A stretch of DNA of 41,764 nt from Treponema sp. (GTDB lineage: Bacteria; Spirochaetota; Spirochaetia; Treponematales; Breznakiellaceae), in contig JAISCC010000032.1 in the NCBI GenBank assembly GCA_031265845.1, forward strand, positions 1 to 41,764. The letters are read 5' to 3'. A program made the position numbers and the translations under genes. The notes beneath the pieces were generated by a model. The model was not told the origin of the DNA, did no database searches, and saw nothing but the letters and a program-made list of their open reading frames with translations. This document shows positions 31,495-40,936 of this stretch, piece after piece (the first letter of the stretch is position 1; every line of letters starts with the position of its first letter).

Positions 31495-33588
31495 ATGAAA
31501 TGTAAGAAACCGTCATTCGCAATTCTGTTTACCGCTGTTTGTGTAGGCGCCATCGTCTTGATCACCCTGATGTTATCGGCAGTCTCGTTTATGAGCCTGC
31601 GCGGGATGTCCTCCACGCACATTGAAGCGATAACCCATGAAAACATCCCCCGCGTCCACGAGGGGGTTACGGGTATGCTGGATCAGTATATCGGACTCTT
31701 GCACACCACTGCGGTGGGAGTCGCTTCTCTTTTACAGGCGGGACCCCCATCAGACTATGATATGCACCGGTACCTGGAGCAAAGTGCGGCTACGTTGCCG
31801 GATGTATCCTTTCTCTATTATACCAGCAATGTCCTCTGGACCGATCCGGGAGGCTATGCGGTGTTCGCCCCCGAATGGACGCCTCCCGCAGATTGGGACA
31901 ACACCCAGCGCCCATGGTTTACCCTTGCCAAGCAATCTCAGGGGAATGTCGCTTTCACCGATCCTTACATTGACCCTGCCACGGGCAGCCTGGTGCTGGC
32001 AATGTCCAAGACCATGTTTGACGCCAACGGACATGACATAGGGATTGTTTCAGAAGAGATTACCGCAAACTTCTTGGGAAGCATCGTCAACGCCAATGCG
32101 TTTATGGCGGAGCAGCAAAGCTTTTTGATTGCCGGGGATGGACTGTTCATCACCAATCCTGATGAAAGCGCGGTGATGCAAAAAGACTTCTTTAGAGAAC
32201 TGGGGCTGGAACGCTACCGCGATTCGGTTTTGTCCCCGGAGTCCTTCTCCGCGCTGGATGCGAAGGTGTTCATCGCCTCTTCTTTCATACCCGAGACGAA
32301 TTGGCATCTGGTTTCAATCATACCGGCGAACAGAGTCTTCGCCGACACCAACCGGATGATCATCCTTATCCTCCTTATCAGCGTCGCGCTTTCTACCATC
32401 GCCGCCCTGTCCTCTTTGGTATGCACGCGGATCATCCTCAAGCCTTTGCGCCGCCTCCAGTCCTATGCCGCGGTGCTGGCGGAGGGGGACTTTTCCGGCG
32501 TGGTTCCTGATTACGGAACTGCCGAAGCGTCCGGCCTTGCGGCGGGCTTTAACGCCATCAATGAGCATATCTCACAGCTCATTAACAATATCGCTATTTC
32601 CTTTGAGCGGATGCGGAGCAAAGAGCGCGAACTCAAGCAGGTGATAGACCGGTCGTCTGCGGCTGCCGGGGACATTGTGGAAGCCATTCACGATGTTGAC
32701 CAGCGTGTCAAAGAAGAAGCCGGCATGGTGGACAAGACTGTAGCCCAGATTGACGACAAAATTATCGCCCTTAACAGTCTGATTCAGGAACAGTCCGTCC
32801 AGATACGTTCTTCCTCATCAGACATAGAAGCTATGATAGCTTATAACCAGGACATGAAAACCCAGATCTGCGCGTTAAACGGAAGGATTCAGCATCTTAT
32901 GGATAGCTCTAAGTTCGAACATGAACATATCGCCCACTCTACCAATACGGTTCACCAGATTGCGGCGGACTCTGACAACTTGGCGCAGATGAACAAGATC
33001 ATTGATGATGTAGCAGGGCAGACCAACCTTTTAGCTATGAATGCGGCTATTGAGGCGTCTCACGCCGGAGAAGCGGGCAAGGGCTTTGCGGTTGTCGCTG
33101 GAGAGATACGCAAGCTGGCGGAGACCTCCACGACTCAAGCCAAAGGTTCAAGCGGCGCCTTGTCCCAAATTCAACAGCGTATCGCCGATATCACCGCCTT
33201 ATCCGGCCGTATAGAAGAGGCGTACGCTCAAACCAACGGCTTGATTCTGGAGAGTAATGTTGTGGTTGAACAGGTGAAGCGCACGGTAGAGGAACAAGCG
33301 TCCCGTTCTCATCAGGTATTGGAGCGTCTTAAACAGATACAAACGATAACCGGACAGGTGAAGACCGAGTCGGAGAACATCAAAACAGAGGCGGACATCT
33401 CCCGGCGCATGTCGGCGAAGCTGTCGGATATAAGCGAAATCATCCAGGGGCGGGTGCGCGAGGTGGCGAGGAGTACGGAACTGGTCTTTGCCGCCTCCCA
33501 GCAAGCCAATACTTCAGTGGAGGAGAATAGGAAGGGGCTAGACGCTTTGGACGAGGCTATTCAACGCTTTACCGTGCGGAAAAACTGA
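31495..33588 (+). CDS. Methyl-accepting chemotaxis protein with dCache sensor
   Basis: A 697-residue chemoreceptor. Membrane segment at residues ~9-33, then a periplasmic region of ~250 residues with dCache features ([60 protein letters not shown]; the W and the DPY/D residues typically contact amino acids or carboxylates). The second membrane helix is at ~286-310 ([20 protein letters not shown]), followed by HAMP and the signalling tip [20 protein letters not shown] near residue 508. TTTAGGAGC precedes the ATG. No methylation or coupling-protein genes are adjacent, so it probably feeds a central chemotaxis array. Ligand not determined. Confidence 0.95.
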   Translation: MKCKKPSFAILFTAVCVGAIVLITLMLSAVSFMSLRGMSSTHIEAITHENIPRVHEGVTGMLDQYIGLLHTTAVGVASLLQAGPPSDYDMHRYLEQSAATLPDVSFLYYTSNVLWTDPGGYAVFAPEWTPPADWDNTQRPWFTLAKQSQGNVAFTDPYIDPATGSLVLAMSKTMFDANGHDIGIVSEEITANFLGSIVNANAFMAEQQSFLIAGDGLFITNPDESAVMQKDFFRELGLERYRDSVLSPESFSALDAKVFIASSFIPETNWHLVSIIPANRVFADTNRMIILILLISVALSTIAALSSLVCTRIILKPLRRLQSYAAVLAEGDFSGVVPDYGTAEASGLAAGFNAINEHISQLINNIAISFERMRSKERELKQVIDRSSAAAGDIVEAIHDVDQRVKEEAGMVDKTVAQIDDKIIALNSLIQEQSVQIRSSSSDIEAMIAYNQDMKTQICALNGRIQHLMDSSKFEHEHIAHSTNTVHQIAADSDNLAQMNKIIDDVAGQTNLLAMNAAIEASHAGEAGKGFAVVAGEIRKLAETSTTQAKGSSGALSQIQQRIADITALSGRIEEAYAQTNGLILESNVVVEQVKRTVEEQASRSHQVLERLKQIQTITGQVKTESENIKTEADISRRMSAKLSDISEIIQGRVREVARSTELVFAASQQANTSVEENRKGLDALDEAIQRFTVRKN

Positions 33589-33689
33589 AAGGAAAGGTTG
33601 CAAGGAGAACATCGCATTTAGTCAGCTTCTTGTAGACGAAGTTGCGTACGTCCGCCATTCGCAGTGGGTTTAATACGCCGCCGCTTTGT

Positions 33690-33719
33690 GCGCAACGCAA
33701 CGGAGGCGTTGCGTTGCGC
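33690..33719. repeat. 13-bp stem perfect inverted repeat
   Basis: GCGCAACGCAACG-GAGG-CGTTGCGTTGCGC is exact over 13 bp with a 4-base loop, located between convergent genes. No U-run on either side. It may act as a bidirectional end structure. Confidence 0.65.
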
Positions 33720-33739
33720 TTGCACTGCGTGGAACAAAC

Positions 33740-33764
33740 CGCCCCGCCTTTTCAGGGCGGGGCG
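33740..33764 (-). terminator. GC-rich hairpin at the end of the ABC importer operon
   Basis: CGCCCCGCC and GGCGGGGCG pair around a 7-base loop TTTTCAG, nine bases beyond the stop codon of the substrate-binding protein gene. On the minus strand it is followed by GGTTTGTTCC, a weak U-tract. Confidence 0.65.
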
Positions 33765-33773
33765 AACGCCATG

Positions 33774-34799
33774 TTAGAACAGCGAGTCCGGCACGCCCGG
33801 AACTGCAAAGAACGTATTTGAGACCAACGCATTCACATCAACATCAGCCTTGACCAGACCAATCTGTTGCAACTCGCGCGCATTGCGTTCAATAGCGACG
33901 CGAGCCTGACTTACCGAAGCCTTGTAGTTGTACGTCTTGAGAACCTGGGCGTTGACGGCAGGCTCGCCTGCGATGTATTTCTTCTCCGCCAAAATTCTCG
34001 TGGTCTCTTCCGGGTTTTCCTGCACCCACTTCGCCGCTTTCTGGATGGCGCGGAGGAACTTTGCCGCCGCTTCCGGATGGGCGGCGATGGTCGCCGAGCG
34101 GAATGGAGTCACGCAGCAAAATTCATTTTCCAAGCCATGACCCGTGGCGTTGTTGATGACCACCCGGGCTTTGCCTTCGTTCTCAATGATTGTGGCCGTA
34201 GGATCTCCCGAACCTATGGCGTCAACCAGACCGCGTTCCAACGCCAAGGGAAGCTCTGCGCTGGGATAAATGATCCATTCTATATCCGCGCCGTCTCCGT
34301 CCACTTTCAAGCCTTCAGCCGCAAGCACACGCGAGGGAATCACTTTGGAACTTGAGTTGAGGCTCGGTACGCCGATCTTCTTTTTAACGCCGTTTGACGG
34401 AGCAAAGTCCGCCGGCGTTTGAATGGACGAGTCAGGACGCACCAAGGTCTTGACACAACCGGTGTGCAGGGCAAGCGGTATCTTCACATCCAGCCCATTG
34501 GCGATGGGCTGAATCAGCGTAGCCAAAAGGTTGTTGGTTACGTCGATTTGTCCGGTGGTCAACAGGTTCATCGCGGTTCCCGGCTCCAGATTGACCCACT
34601 CGTACTTGAGCCCCTCGGATTCATAAAACCCTTTGGCTATTGCGATATAGAACGGCGCTTCACAAAGCCCGCCCTCAACCGGGTAGCCGATTTTAAGGAC
34701 ATAGTCCTCGCCGGCGGACGCCGCGTCATTGTTGCCGCGGGCAAACACGAAAGAACTCGCGAGGCAAAACGCCAACGCTGTTATAACGATTTTCTTCAT
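33774..34799 (-). CDS. ABC transporter substrate-binding protein, NMT1/SsuA-like, cysteine-bearing
   Basis: A 341-residue exported protein. The signal peptide MKKIVITALAFCLASSFVFA is probably cut before RGNND; no canonical lipobox. The NMT1/THI5-like fold is indicated by LKIGYPVEGGLCEAPFYIAI, AKGFYESEGLKYEW and LLTTGQIDVTNNLLATLI. Unusual for such proteins are Cys46, Cys115 (HTGCVK) and the pair Cys228-Cys229 (NEFCCVT), suggesting a metal or cofactor ligand or disulfides. From memory, a related group with an EYCC motif occurs in anaerobes. It is the last gene of the permease-ATPase-binding protein operon, separated from the ATPase by about 265 bases with a hairpin, which could raise its expression. 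Substrate unknown; automated annotation may say nitrate, sulfonate or taurine. Confidence 0.9.
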   Translation of the reverse strand: MKKIVITALAFCLASSFVFARGNNDAASAGEDYVLKIGYPVEGGLCEAPFYIAIAKGFYESEGLKYEWVNLEPGTAMNLLTTGQIDVTNNLLATLIQPIANGLDVKIPLALHTGCVKTLVRPDSSIQTPADFAPSNGVKKKIGVPSLNSSSKVIPSRVLAAEGLKVDGDGADIEWIIYPSAELPLALERGLVDAIGSGDPTATIIENEGKARVVINNATGHGLENEFCCVTPFRSATIAAHPEAAAKFLRAIQKAAKWVQENPEETTRILAEKKYIAGEPAVNAQVLKTYNYKASVSQARVAIERNARELQQIGLVKADVDVNALVSNTFFAVPGVPDSLF

Positions 34800-35063
34800 T
34801 TTTTCACTCCTTCCATGAAGAACATTACTATTGAGGAGCCAACGGCTCCTGTTTTTTTCCTATGAGGAAAGCGCTAACCCTATTTCATGTATGGACAAAA
34901 GCCGCAATCCGCGCCGCAAGCGTCGGTTGCGTACATCTACTCTAGGGCTGATTCGGGATTTTACGCATATTGCGGCGTCGAATTCCGAGAGAACGCCGGT
35001 GATCGCAATGCTTTTTGCCGTATAGTCACATTTCACTCCTTCTATTGAGAATGCGCCCTCCGC
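34800..35063. other. Spacer between ABC ATPase and substrate-binding protein genes
   Basis: 264 bases with no recognised gene. A minus-strand frame of 58 codons starting at a GTG (about 35034) and running to about 34859 is open, but matches nothing I know. Near the binding-protein end lies a 7-bp stem hairpin (34834-34850). The ATG at 34799 is preceded by AGGAGTG. Confidence 0.5.
34834..34858 (+). terminator. Hairpin with T-run, terminator-like on the plus strand
   Basis: AGGAGCC-AAC-GGCTCCT followed by GTTTTTTT on the plus strand. As no plus-strand gene precedes it, it may block antisense transcription, or its minus-strand transcript may act as a stability hairpin before the binding-protein gene. 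Confidence 0.6.
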
Positions 35064-35870
35064 CTACAGGTGATATTCCAGTTCCACGCGGGTTCCGGCA
35101 AAATGCAGAATCCTCAATATTTTTGCGCGCAGTTCCAAAAATTCCGGATCATCGCGCCGCCTGGGACGCCCAATTCCCACCGTAATGACGTTTTCGATTT
35201 TGGCGGGACGGGCTGACATCACCACAATCCGTTCAGCCATATAGATGGCTTCATCAACATCATGGGTAACCATCACCATAGTCATGCGCTGTTCTTTCCA
35301 GATTTTCAGGATTTCATCCTGCATATTCATCCGGGTAAAGGCGTCCAACGCTCCCAGCGGCTCATCCAAAAGCAAAACCTTTGGGTGGTTTGCCAACGCC
35401 CGCGCCAGCGCCGCTCTTTGCGCCATGCCGCCGGAAAGATGATGAGGGTAGGATTTCTCGAATCCCTCCAGTCCCACTAGTTTGAAGAAATCAGGAATAG
35501 CGCGTTTTTCCTCTTTATAAACGCCGCGTGAGCGCAAACCATACGCGATGTTTTCATAGATGGTCATCCACGGGAACAGGGTGGGATCCTGAAAGACCAA
35601 TCCCCGCTCAAAACCGGGTTGTGTAATCCGCTCTCCATCCAGCGTTACAACGCCGCTGTCCGCCTGCGCCAATCCCGCGATAATCCTGAGCAAGGTTGAT
35701 TTGCCGCATCCCGAAGGCCCGATAAGCGAGATGAATTCCCCGGGTTCAAAGCGTAAATCCACATCGTTCAATACCAGCAGATCTCCATTTTCCCCCTGCG
35801 GAAAACTCTTGCGGACATTCTGTATTGCTATCAACCCCCGCTTTTCCAATGCCGCCCCTCCATTCACCAT
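35064..35870 (-). CDS. ABC transporter ATP-binding protein, SsuB/TauB-like
   Basis: A 268-residue ATPase. The ATG at 35868-35870 is chosen: it overlaps the end of the permease gene by 7 bases and follows GAAGGGGAC; the frame is open further upstream only through the permease coding region. Walker A GPSGCGKST (residues 51-59), Q-loop FQDPTLFPW, signature LSGGMAQR, Walker B VLLLDEPLGALD, and the switch His in MVTHDVDEA are all present. The FPW in the Q-loop and DEPLGALD are typical of the nitrate/sulfonate/taurine ATPase group. It energises import with the permease and binding protein. Confidence 0.93.
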   Translation of the reverse strand: MVNGGAALEKRGLIAIQNVRKSFPQGENGDLLVLNDVDLRFEPGEFISLIGPSGCGKSTLLRIIAGLAQADSGVVTLDGERITQPGFERGLVFQDPTLFPWMTIYENIAYGLRSRGVYKEEKRAIPDFFKLVGLEGFEKSYPHHLSGGMAQRAALARALANHPKVLLLDEPLGALDAFTRMNMQDEILKIWKEQRMTMVMVTHDVDEAIYMAERIVVMSARPAKIENVITVGIGRPRRRDDPEFLELRAKILRILHFAGTRVELEYHL

Positions 35871-36862
35871 CTGATTGTCCCCTTCTGCCAACTCAAAACA
35901 TGATTGCGGATTTTGAATTGCAGACCGATGAGAAATGAAAACGTGACGGCGATCACAATAAGCGCCGCATACACGTTGGCGTAGGACAAGGTCTCCCGCT
36001 GCCAGTTGATGTACCATCCGATGCCGAATTTGCATCCGATCATTTCTGCGGCCATAAGCGTAAGAAAGCATGAGGATGTACCGTTAAAAAGACCGGTAAA
36101 AATATTCGGCATGGCGCCGGGAAGCGCCACGGAAAAGATGTTCCGCAACGTGTTTGCGCCCAAGGTGCTGGAAACCTCATAGTAGTTTTTATGCACGTTC
36201 ATAATCCCGGAACTGGCAAGCACTGTCGTGGGAAACCAGACGCCTAACGCGATGAGAAACAAACTCGCGCTGGTCGGCTTCATGAAAATGACCAAGGCGA
36301 TGGGAATCCACGCAGTTGACGGGATAGGACCCACAATACGGATGAACGGCATGATCCAATAGTTAAACCGCTGACTCCAGCCTATGAGCGTACCGGTGAA
36401 CACTCCCAGAACGGCGCCGAGGAAAAAGCCTCCCAACAGCAGTCGCATGGAATACACCAGGCACCGCAACAAAAAAAACCAATCTTCCACAAACACGCCG
36501 ATAATCCGTTCAGGCGCCGGAAAATAGAGGCTGGGAAGAAGGTTGAATTTCTGGCTTATCAGGTTGTATAATCCCAAAAACAGAAATCCAACCGATAGAA
36601 AAGAGCCTTTAAAAAGCAACTTTTCCCGCGCTTTTTGATTAAAAACAGCCACAACCGCCCAAACGGTAAAACCGCCGATGAGTAGGTACAAAAGCCTCGT
36701 GAAATACGGCAGAATCTTCACCCGGTAGCCTTGGTATGCGGGAAGCAGTATATGTACCGCCAATACTATTGCAAGCGCCAAAACAGGGAGAAAAAGGCGC
36801 CATGTACGCCGTCCAGTCCACGCTGAATGCGCCGCTTTCGTTTTTATGTTGCCGTCCGTCAT
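35864..36862 (-). CDS. ABC transporter permease, SsuC/TauC-like
   Basis: A 332-residue membrane protein. Start at the ATG 36860-36862 (MTDGNIKTKAAHSAW) because CCGGAGG lies nine bases before it; a longer frame reaches 36904 without a ribosome site. Six or more membrane helices, two of them an N-terminal addition (FLPVLALAIVLAVHILLP and LLYLLIGGFTVWAVVAVF) compared with the usual ~260-residue family members. The EAA coupling loop reads EVSSTLGANTLRNIFSVALP. RIVGPIPSTAWIPIAL is the conserved segment before the loop. It is first of the operon; the palindromic region at 36933-36966 lies upstream. Confidence 0.92.
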   Translation of the reverse strand: MTDGNIKTKAAHSAWTGRRTWRLFLPVLALAIVLAVHILLPAYQGYRVKILPYFTRLLYLLIGGFTVWAVVAVFNQKAREKLLFKGSFLSVGFLFLGLYNLISQKFNLLPSLYFPAPERIIGVFVEDWFFLLRCLVYSMRLLLGGFFLGAVLGVFTGTLIGWSQRFNYWIMPFIRIVGPIPSTAWIPIALVIFMKPTSASLFLIALGVWFPTTVLASSGIMNVHKNYYEVSSTLGANTLRNIFSVALPGAMPNIFTGLFNGTSSCFLTLMAAEMIGCKFGIGWYINWQRETLSYANVYAALIVIAVTFSFLIGLQFKIRNHVLSWQKGTIRW

Positions 36863-36932
36863 AATGACAACCTCCGGTAGAACTGAATGACGAGCTTTTC
36901 CCAAAACGTAGTTTTAAGAAAGGCTCTGATAT

Positions 36933-36966
36933 AATACATATAAATACTATGTAAATAGTATGTATT
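36933..36966. promoter_or_regulatory. Overlapping AT-rich palindromes upstream of the ABC importer
   Basis: A perfect inverted repeat ATACTAT-GTAA-ATAGTAT (36944-36961) overlaps an outer pair AATACATA (36933-36940) and TATGTATT (36959-36966). On the minus strand, TTTACA and TATATC are suitably spaced (16 bases) inside the same region, so a bound regulator would occlude the promoter. The regulator is not in the window's adjacent genes. Confidence 0.55.
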
Positions 36967-37142
36967 AATCTACCAAATAAAAGAATCTTTGTCAAGATGG
37001 TTTTGAAAAAATTTAATTTTTTCGCGACGAGGATTGACGCCTCGCCGTTTCGCGCATTCTGCGGAGCACGGCTTCATTCGTTTCCGTTTCTTTTGCATCT
37101 CCCCCCTTGACGGGACATTCATAAATAACGCACAATAATGAC

Positions 37143-37481
37143 ATGTTTGAGCAAAGAAAAAACATACGGTACAGAACCATAGCGCGAGTGCGCCTTCCCG
37201 GAATCTTTGAAGAGGACGCCCTTTTGAAAGATCTGAATATAACCGGTTGCAAGATTGAGTCGACCGTTTGTATTGAATTAACCGAGGGCGCCATATACAC
37301 CATTGAGGTGACCCCAGAAGCAATCTCCAAAATAAGCAAATTTGAAGTCCATGGTGAAGCCCGGTGGATAAAAACGAATGGAGATTCGTACGAAGCGGGC
37401 TTTATGATAGCGGCTTCTCCGGCTAAAAAGGAATTTCAGCGGTACGTCGACTACCTTGCGTGGCGTTCTTCCACCGTGTAA
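37143..37481 (+). CDS. PilZ-domain protein (cyclic di-GMP receptor)
   Basis: A 112-residue single-domain PilZ protein. RKNIRYR (residues 5-11) gives the RxxxR motif and DLNITGCKIE (30-39) the [D/N]xSxxG motif, with Thr in place of the usual Ser, followed by the beta-barrel (GEARWIKTNGDSYEAGFMI). These bind cyclic di-GMP and commonly affect motility. No clear Shine-Dalgarno precedes the ATG. The stop codon overlaps the ATG of the methyltransferase downstream. Confidence 0.88.
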   Translation: MFEQRKNIRYRTIARVRLPGIFEEDALLKDLNITGCKIESTVCIELTEGAIYTIEVTPEAISKISKFEVHGEARWIKTNGDSYEAGFMIAASPAKKEFQRYVDYLAWRSSTV

Positions 37482-38494
37482 TGGTCTCGCCGGTCAAGAG
37501 GTGGGTGTATCAGCCTGTTCCCGGATTTGAATCCCATCTTTTACAAGAATTGTCCGGGGGCGGGGCGGGCTGTGCGCCGCAACGGGCGGGGCCGTTTTAT
37601 CTTTCAGAAACGCCGCCATTCATCCCGAACGGCGCTTCGCCAAATGTTCCGCGCAATACGATTTTCTGGTTCCAAAATTGCTGGCTTGAGCCGTTTCGGG
37701 CGGTTTTTGCGTCCATTTCCGAGGCCGCGTCCATCCTGCGCGACATGCAGCGGAATTGGGCGGCGGCCTTGTTCACCCAATACCGGCGCGGCGCGCTCAT
37801 CACGGAAAAGCTGCCGCCGCTATCCGCAAAACGCCGCCCCTTCCCGTGTCGGGCGCCGGATTCGCCTATGGGCGCGTGGACGTTGCTTGACGCGCACACC
37901 TTGCTCGCATCTCCCCGTTGCTCAAGCCCTTTTCCCAATGGGACGCTCGAATTTGAAGAAGACAAATTGCATCCGCCGAGCCGCGCTTATCTAAAATTAT
38001 GGGAGGCGTTTGCCCTGACCGGCGCAACGCCCGGCAAGCATGATCGTTGTCTTGACGCGGGCGCGAGCCCGGGCGGCTGGACATGGGCGCTTGCGACATT
38101 GGGCGCGACGGTTGCGGCGGTTGACCGCGCGTCCATTGACGACGCGTTGCTCGCCCTGCCGAACGTCTCGTTTATAAAGCATGACGCTTTTACGTTGAAA
38201 CCCGAAGACATAGGCCGCATTGACTGGTTGTGTTGCGATGTGATCTGCTATCCTCCGCGTTTATATGAATGGGTTGAGAAATGGCTGGCGTCAGGGTTGT
38301 GCGACAATTTTGTTTGCACGATAAAAATGCAGGGCGAACCTGACTTTGAGACCACACGGCGATTCGCCGCGATTCCGGGAAGCAGGGTGACGCACCTTCA
38401 TCATAACAAACATGAACTTACATGGATATACGCGCCGGCAGTTGCGCCGCGCTCTATGCCAGTTGCGCCGGCTAACTGGACGCCCAATACCTGA
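37481..38494 (+). CDS. RlmM-like SAM-dependent RNA 2'-O-methyltransferase
   Basis: About 337 residues. The ATG at 37481 shares a base with the PilZ stop (TAATG), so translation is probably coupled; an ATG at 37460 is also in frame. The C-terminal half is a Rossmann methyltransferase with motif I CLDAGASPGGWTWALA near residue 193, AAVDRA after beta 2, DWLCCDVICYPPRLYEW, and a catalytic Lys in CTIKMQGEPDFE. This matches the FtsJ/RlmM group, which methylates a 23S rRNA ribose (C2498 in Escherichia coli). The N-terminal half is divergent from RlmM, so the target is uncertain. Its 3' end overlaps the convergent aldehyde dehydrogenase gene by 23 bases. Confidence 0.82.
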   Translation: MVSPVKRWVYQPVPGFESHLLQELSGGGAGCAPQRAGPFYLSETPPFIPNGASPNVPRNTIFWFQNCWLEPFRAVFASISEAASILRDMQRNWAAALFTQYRRGALITEKLPPLSAKRRPFPCRAPDSPMGAWTLLDAHTLLASPRCSSPFPNGTLEFEEDKLHPPSRAYLKLWEAFALTGATPGKHDRCLDAGASPGGWTWALATLGATVAAVDRASIDDALLALPNVSFIKHDAFTLKPEDIGRIDWLCCDVICYPPRLYEWVEKWLASGLCDNFVCTIKMQGEPDFETTRRFAAIPGSRVTHLHHNKHELTWIYAPAVAPRSMPVAPANWTPNT

Positions 38495-40031
38495 AAAAAA
38501 TCTTAATCACGCTTGGTAGCGCGGCGATACGCTTGCCTAACGCGGCGCCGGCGAGCAGTTCCACAATGGCGCGGACGCCTTTGTACGTTTTTTCCGAATA
38601 GGGCTGCCACCACAGATTGCGCTTCGCAAACGGCAACGCATCGTCAACAACGACCTGCGCCTTGAGCATCTCGCGGAACCCCAACTCCGCGTGGGTGCGT
38701 CCAAGCCCTGAATCCCCAAACCCGCCCCACGGCGTCTCGGCAAGTCCGTGAGACATCAGGTGATCGTTTATCATCACCGCGCCGGCGTTGATGCGCGCGG
38801 CGAGTTTTCTCGCAAGCCTTCGGTTGCGCGACCACACAGAACCGGCAAGCCCGTACGGCGACGCATTCGCCAATTTGACCGCCTCCTCATCGCCGCTGAC
38901 CGGAACAACGGCAATGACAGGCCCAAAAACTTCTTCCTTCATAATGGGCATATCGCTCCGCGCATTGACCAGTACAATCGCGGGCGCAAGAAGGCTGTCA
39001 TCGTTAAGATCGCCTGAGCTTTTTGCGGCCACAGTCGCGCCCATTTTCAGACAGTCCGCGACCTGTTTGGCGACCGCCTGTTTCTGTTTGAGGTTGAACA
39101 TAGGACCGATGTCATACTCCACGCCGTTGTTTTCGTTGTCGCCTTCGGTCTGGCTGTCGTTGCGGCTGTCGCCGAGCCGGAGCTTTTCCGTCGCCGAAGA
39201 GAGCTTTTTCAGGAACTGTTCATGTATAGCGGCATGGACGAACACCCGCTGTACGCCGCCGCAGGATTGCCCCGCGTTGGAAAATCCCGCCCACACTATG
39301 CCGTTGACAGCCTTTTCCACATCAGCGTCCGCCCGAATAACAGCCGCGTCCGCGCCGCCGAGTTCCAGCACAAGGGGGAGAAGGCGCGGAGCGGCCAAAG
39401 CCATGAGTTCGCGTCCAACGGCAGTGGAACCGGTGAAAAAAAGTTTGTCAACGCCGCCCTGAATAAAGGCTGGACCCGCTTCTTTTCCGGGCATTTCAAC
39501 ATAGGTGAAAAGTCCGGCAGGCAGTCCGGCGGCGGCGAAAATAGACGCGAGTCCGCGCCCCACGTTCAGGGCGCCGGAAGCGACTTTGAGGATCACGGCG
39601 TTGCCGGCAAGCAACGCCATGACCACCTCAGAAAACGGTATGGCAAAGGGGTAGTTCCACGGTGAAATGACGCCGATCACGCCGTAGGGCTTGTACGTCA
39701 TTCGGCTCCTCTTGTTGAACATGAGGAGGCTGCCTCCATGGAGCCGTTCGTCTTTACAGAGGCGTTCGCCTCGCTTCATATAATAGGAAAGCGCCATTAC
39801 AGCGGGCAACGCTTCGGTCGCCAAAGCGTCGAGTTTTACTTTGCCGTTGTCTTTATGAATAAGCTCCGTGACTTCATCAATATGAGAGCCGAGAAATTGC
39901 GCGGCTTTTTTGAGGCGCCCGCGCCGCTCCTTGTAGGGAAGCGCGGACCACTTTGTCTGAACACGCCTGCCCCGCATGATAATTTCGGCGATTTCTTTCA
40001 CGGACTTTTTATTCCCCGAAATTATTTTCAC
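38472..40031 (-). CDS. NAD(P)-dependent aldehyde dehydrogenase
   Basis: A 519-residue aldehyde dehydrogenase. Start is a GTG at 40029-40031 directly after the upstream stop codon (TGAGTG), with AAGGA nearby. The cofactor region PYGVIGVISPWNYPFAIPFS and the catalytic Asn in PWNYPF, FFTGSTAVGREL, the base Glu in LVLELGGADAAV, the nucleophile Cys257 in NAGQSCGGVQRVF, and KEEVFGPVIAVV are all intact. The C-terminus is hydrophobic (VELLAGAALGKRIAALPSVI), as in membrane-associated class 3-type enzymes. It oxidises aldehydes to acids; the physiological substrate is not evident. It is co-transcribed with the CBM48 gene. Confidence 0.94.
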   Translation of the reverse strand: MKIISGNKKSVKEIAEIIMRGRRVQTKWSALPYKERRGRLKKAAQFLGSHIDEVTELIHKDNGKVKLDALATEALPAVMALSYYMKRGERLCKDERLHGGSLLMFNKRSRMTYKPYGVIGVISPWNYPFAIPFSEVVMALLAGNAVILKVASGALNVGRGLASIFAAAGLPAGLFTYVEMPGKEAGPAFIQGGVDKLFFTGSTAVGRELMALAAPRLLPLVLELGGADAAVIRADADVEKAVNGIVWAGFSNAGQSCGGVQRVFVHAAIHEQFLKKLSSATEKLRLGDSRNDSQTEGDNENNGVEYDIGPMFNLKQKQAVAKQVADCLKMGATVAAKSSGDLNDDSLLAPAIVLVNARSDMPIMKEEVFGPVIAVVPVSGDEEAVKLANASPYGLAGSVWSRNRRLARKLAARINAGAVMINDHLMSHGLAETPWGGFGDSGLGRTHAELGFREMLKAQVVVDDALPFAKRNLWWQPYSEKTYKGVRAIVELLAGAALGKRIAALPSVIKIFFRYWASS

Positions 40032-40793
40032 TCATTTTCCTTGTACAATCGTCTGCGACGCGGGGCGCCCGTCACGGTACATTCTCGTGGGGTTGTTCTG
40101 ATCGAGGTGGCGTTCGCCCCGGTAGAAAAAGACGTATTGGTACGTTCCCGGCGGAAGGCTCAGGGTCAGTTCGTAATGTCCCGGTTCTTTTTCTTTCATC
40201 TCATACATGAAGGGATCCCAGTTGTTGAAACTACCCGCCACATAGATCGTCTCGCGTGGAAAAGCGTCAAACCTGAACGTTACCGCGCCAGACAATGCGT
40301 TCTGTAGGGCAAGAGGTCTTGGAACCTTCGGTGTAGGCGCGATAGAGCGGGCTAAACCGGATTCATCAATCCGTTGATTGGGATTCAAGGGATCCGTAGT
40401 CCACAATCCATTGATAATCAACCGGTATTCCACCGATTCAACTCCTTCCGGCACCGTATACGTATAGAATAGAATTCCCGAATCCTTGTAAACTACGGGC
40501 GGCGCCTGCTTGCTGTCGGATTCAGGCTGGGGATTCGGCGCGTCATCGGGAATCAGGAGTTTCTGAAACCAGTAAATTTTGGAAAAACCCTCGTGGGCAA
40601 ACGCTATGCCCACTTTCTTATAAGTCGCGGGAGCCGTAAACAGGATGCCGTCATCCATCACTTCAGGAGCGCCGGAATTTTCCAAATTTACCAAATGGTT
40701 TATAAATTGATATGACGCTGTATCAAGTGCGCCAATTGTGCCGATAATAAGAGGAAGAAGCATTATAAAGATTGCTTTTGATTTTGCTTTCAT
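40032..40793 (-). CDS. Exported protein with CBM48/glycogen-binding-like domain
   Basis: A 253-residue protein with a signal peptide (MKAKSKAIFIMLLPLIIGTI, cut near GALD). A middle beta-domain (residues ~45-150) carries GVESVEYRLIINGLWTTDPL, resembling the early-set fold. The C-terminal CBM48-like domain is at ~170-245: TIYVAGSFNNWDPFMYEMKE, GHYELTLSLPPGTYQYVFFY, then HLDQNNPTR. Such domains bind alpha-glucans or act as a scaffold; there is no catalytic domain. Its stop codon directly abuts the GTG of the aldehyde dehydrogenase. Treponemes carry exported proteins of this type; function unknown. Confidence 0.85.
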   Translation of the reverse strand: MKAKSKAIFIMLLPLIIGTIGALDTASYQFINHLVNLENSGAPEVMDDGILFTAPATYKKVGIAFAHEGFSKIYWFQKLLIPDDAPNPQPESDSKQAPPVVYKDSGILFYTYTVPEGVESVEYRLIINGLWTTDPLNPNQRIDESGLARSIAPTPKVPRPLALQNALSGAVTFRFDAFPRETIYVAGSFNNWDPFMYEMKEKEPGHYELTLSLPPGTYQYVFFYRGERHLDQNNPTRMYRDGRPASQTIVQGK

Positions 40794-40936
40794 GGTTCTT
40801 TACAATTATCGGATAATATTGCAATATATTCAAGAAGCCGAAATGTAAATTCGGCAAGCCGGGGCAAACTTTGTGAAGATTCCTTCGGCAGCCATTTCAG
40901 GGAGATGGATTAACCAAATTTGTTCAAGGGAATAAC

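Noticed and set aside
35871..36071. N-terminal extension of the ABC ATPase
   Set aside because: It lies entirely in the permease coding region in another frame; the start at 35870 fits the family length.
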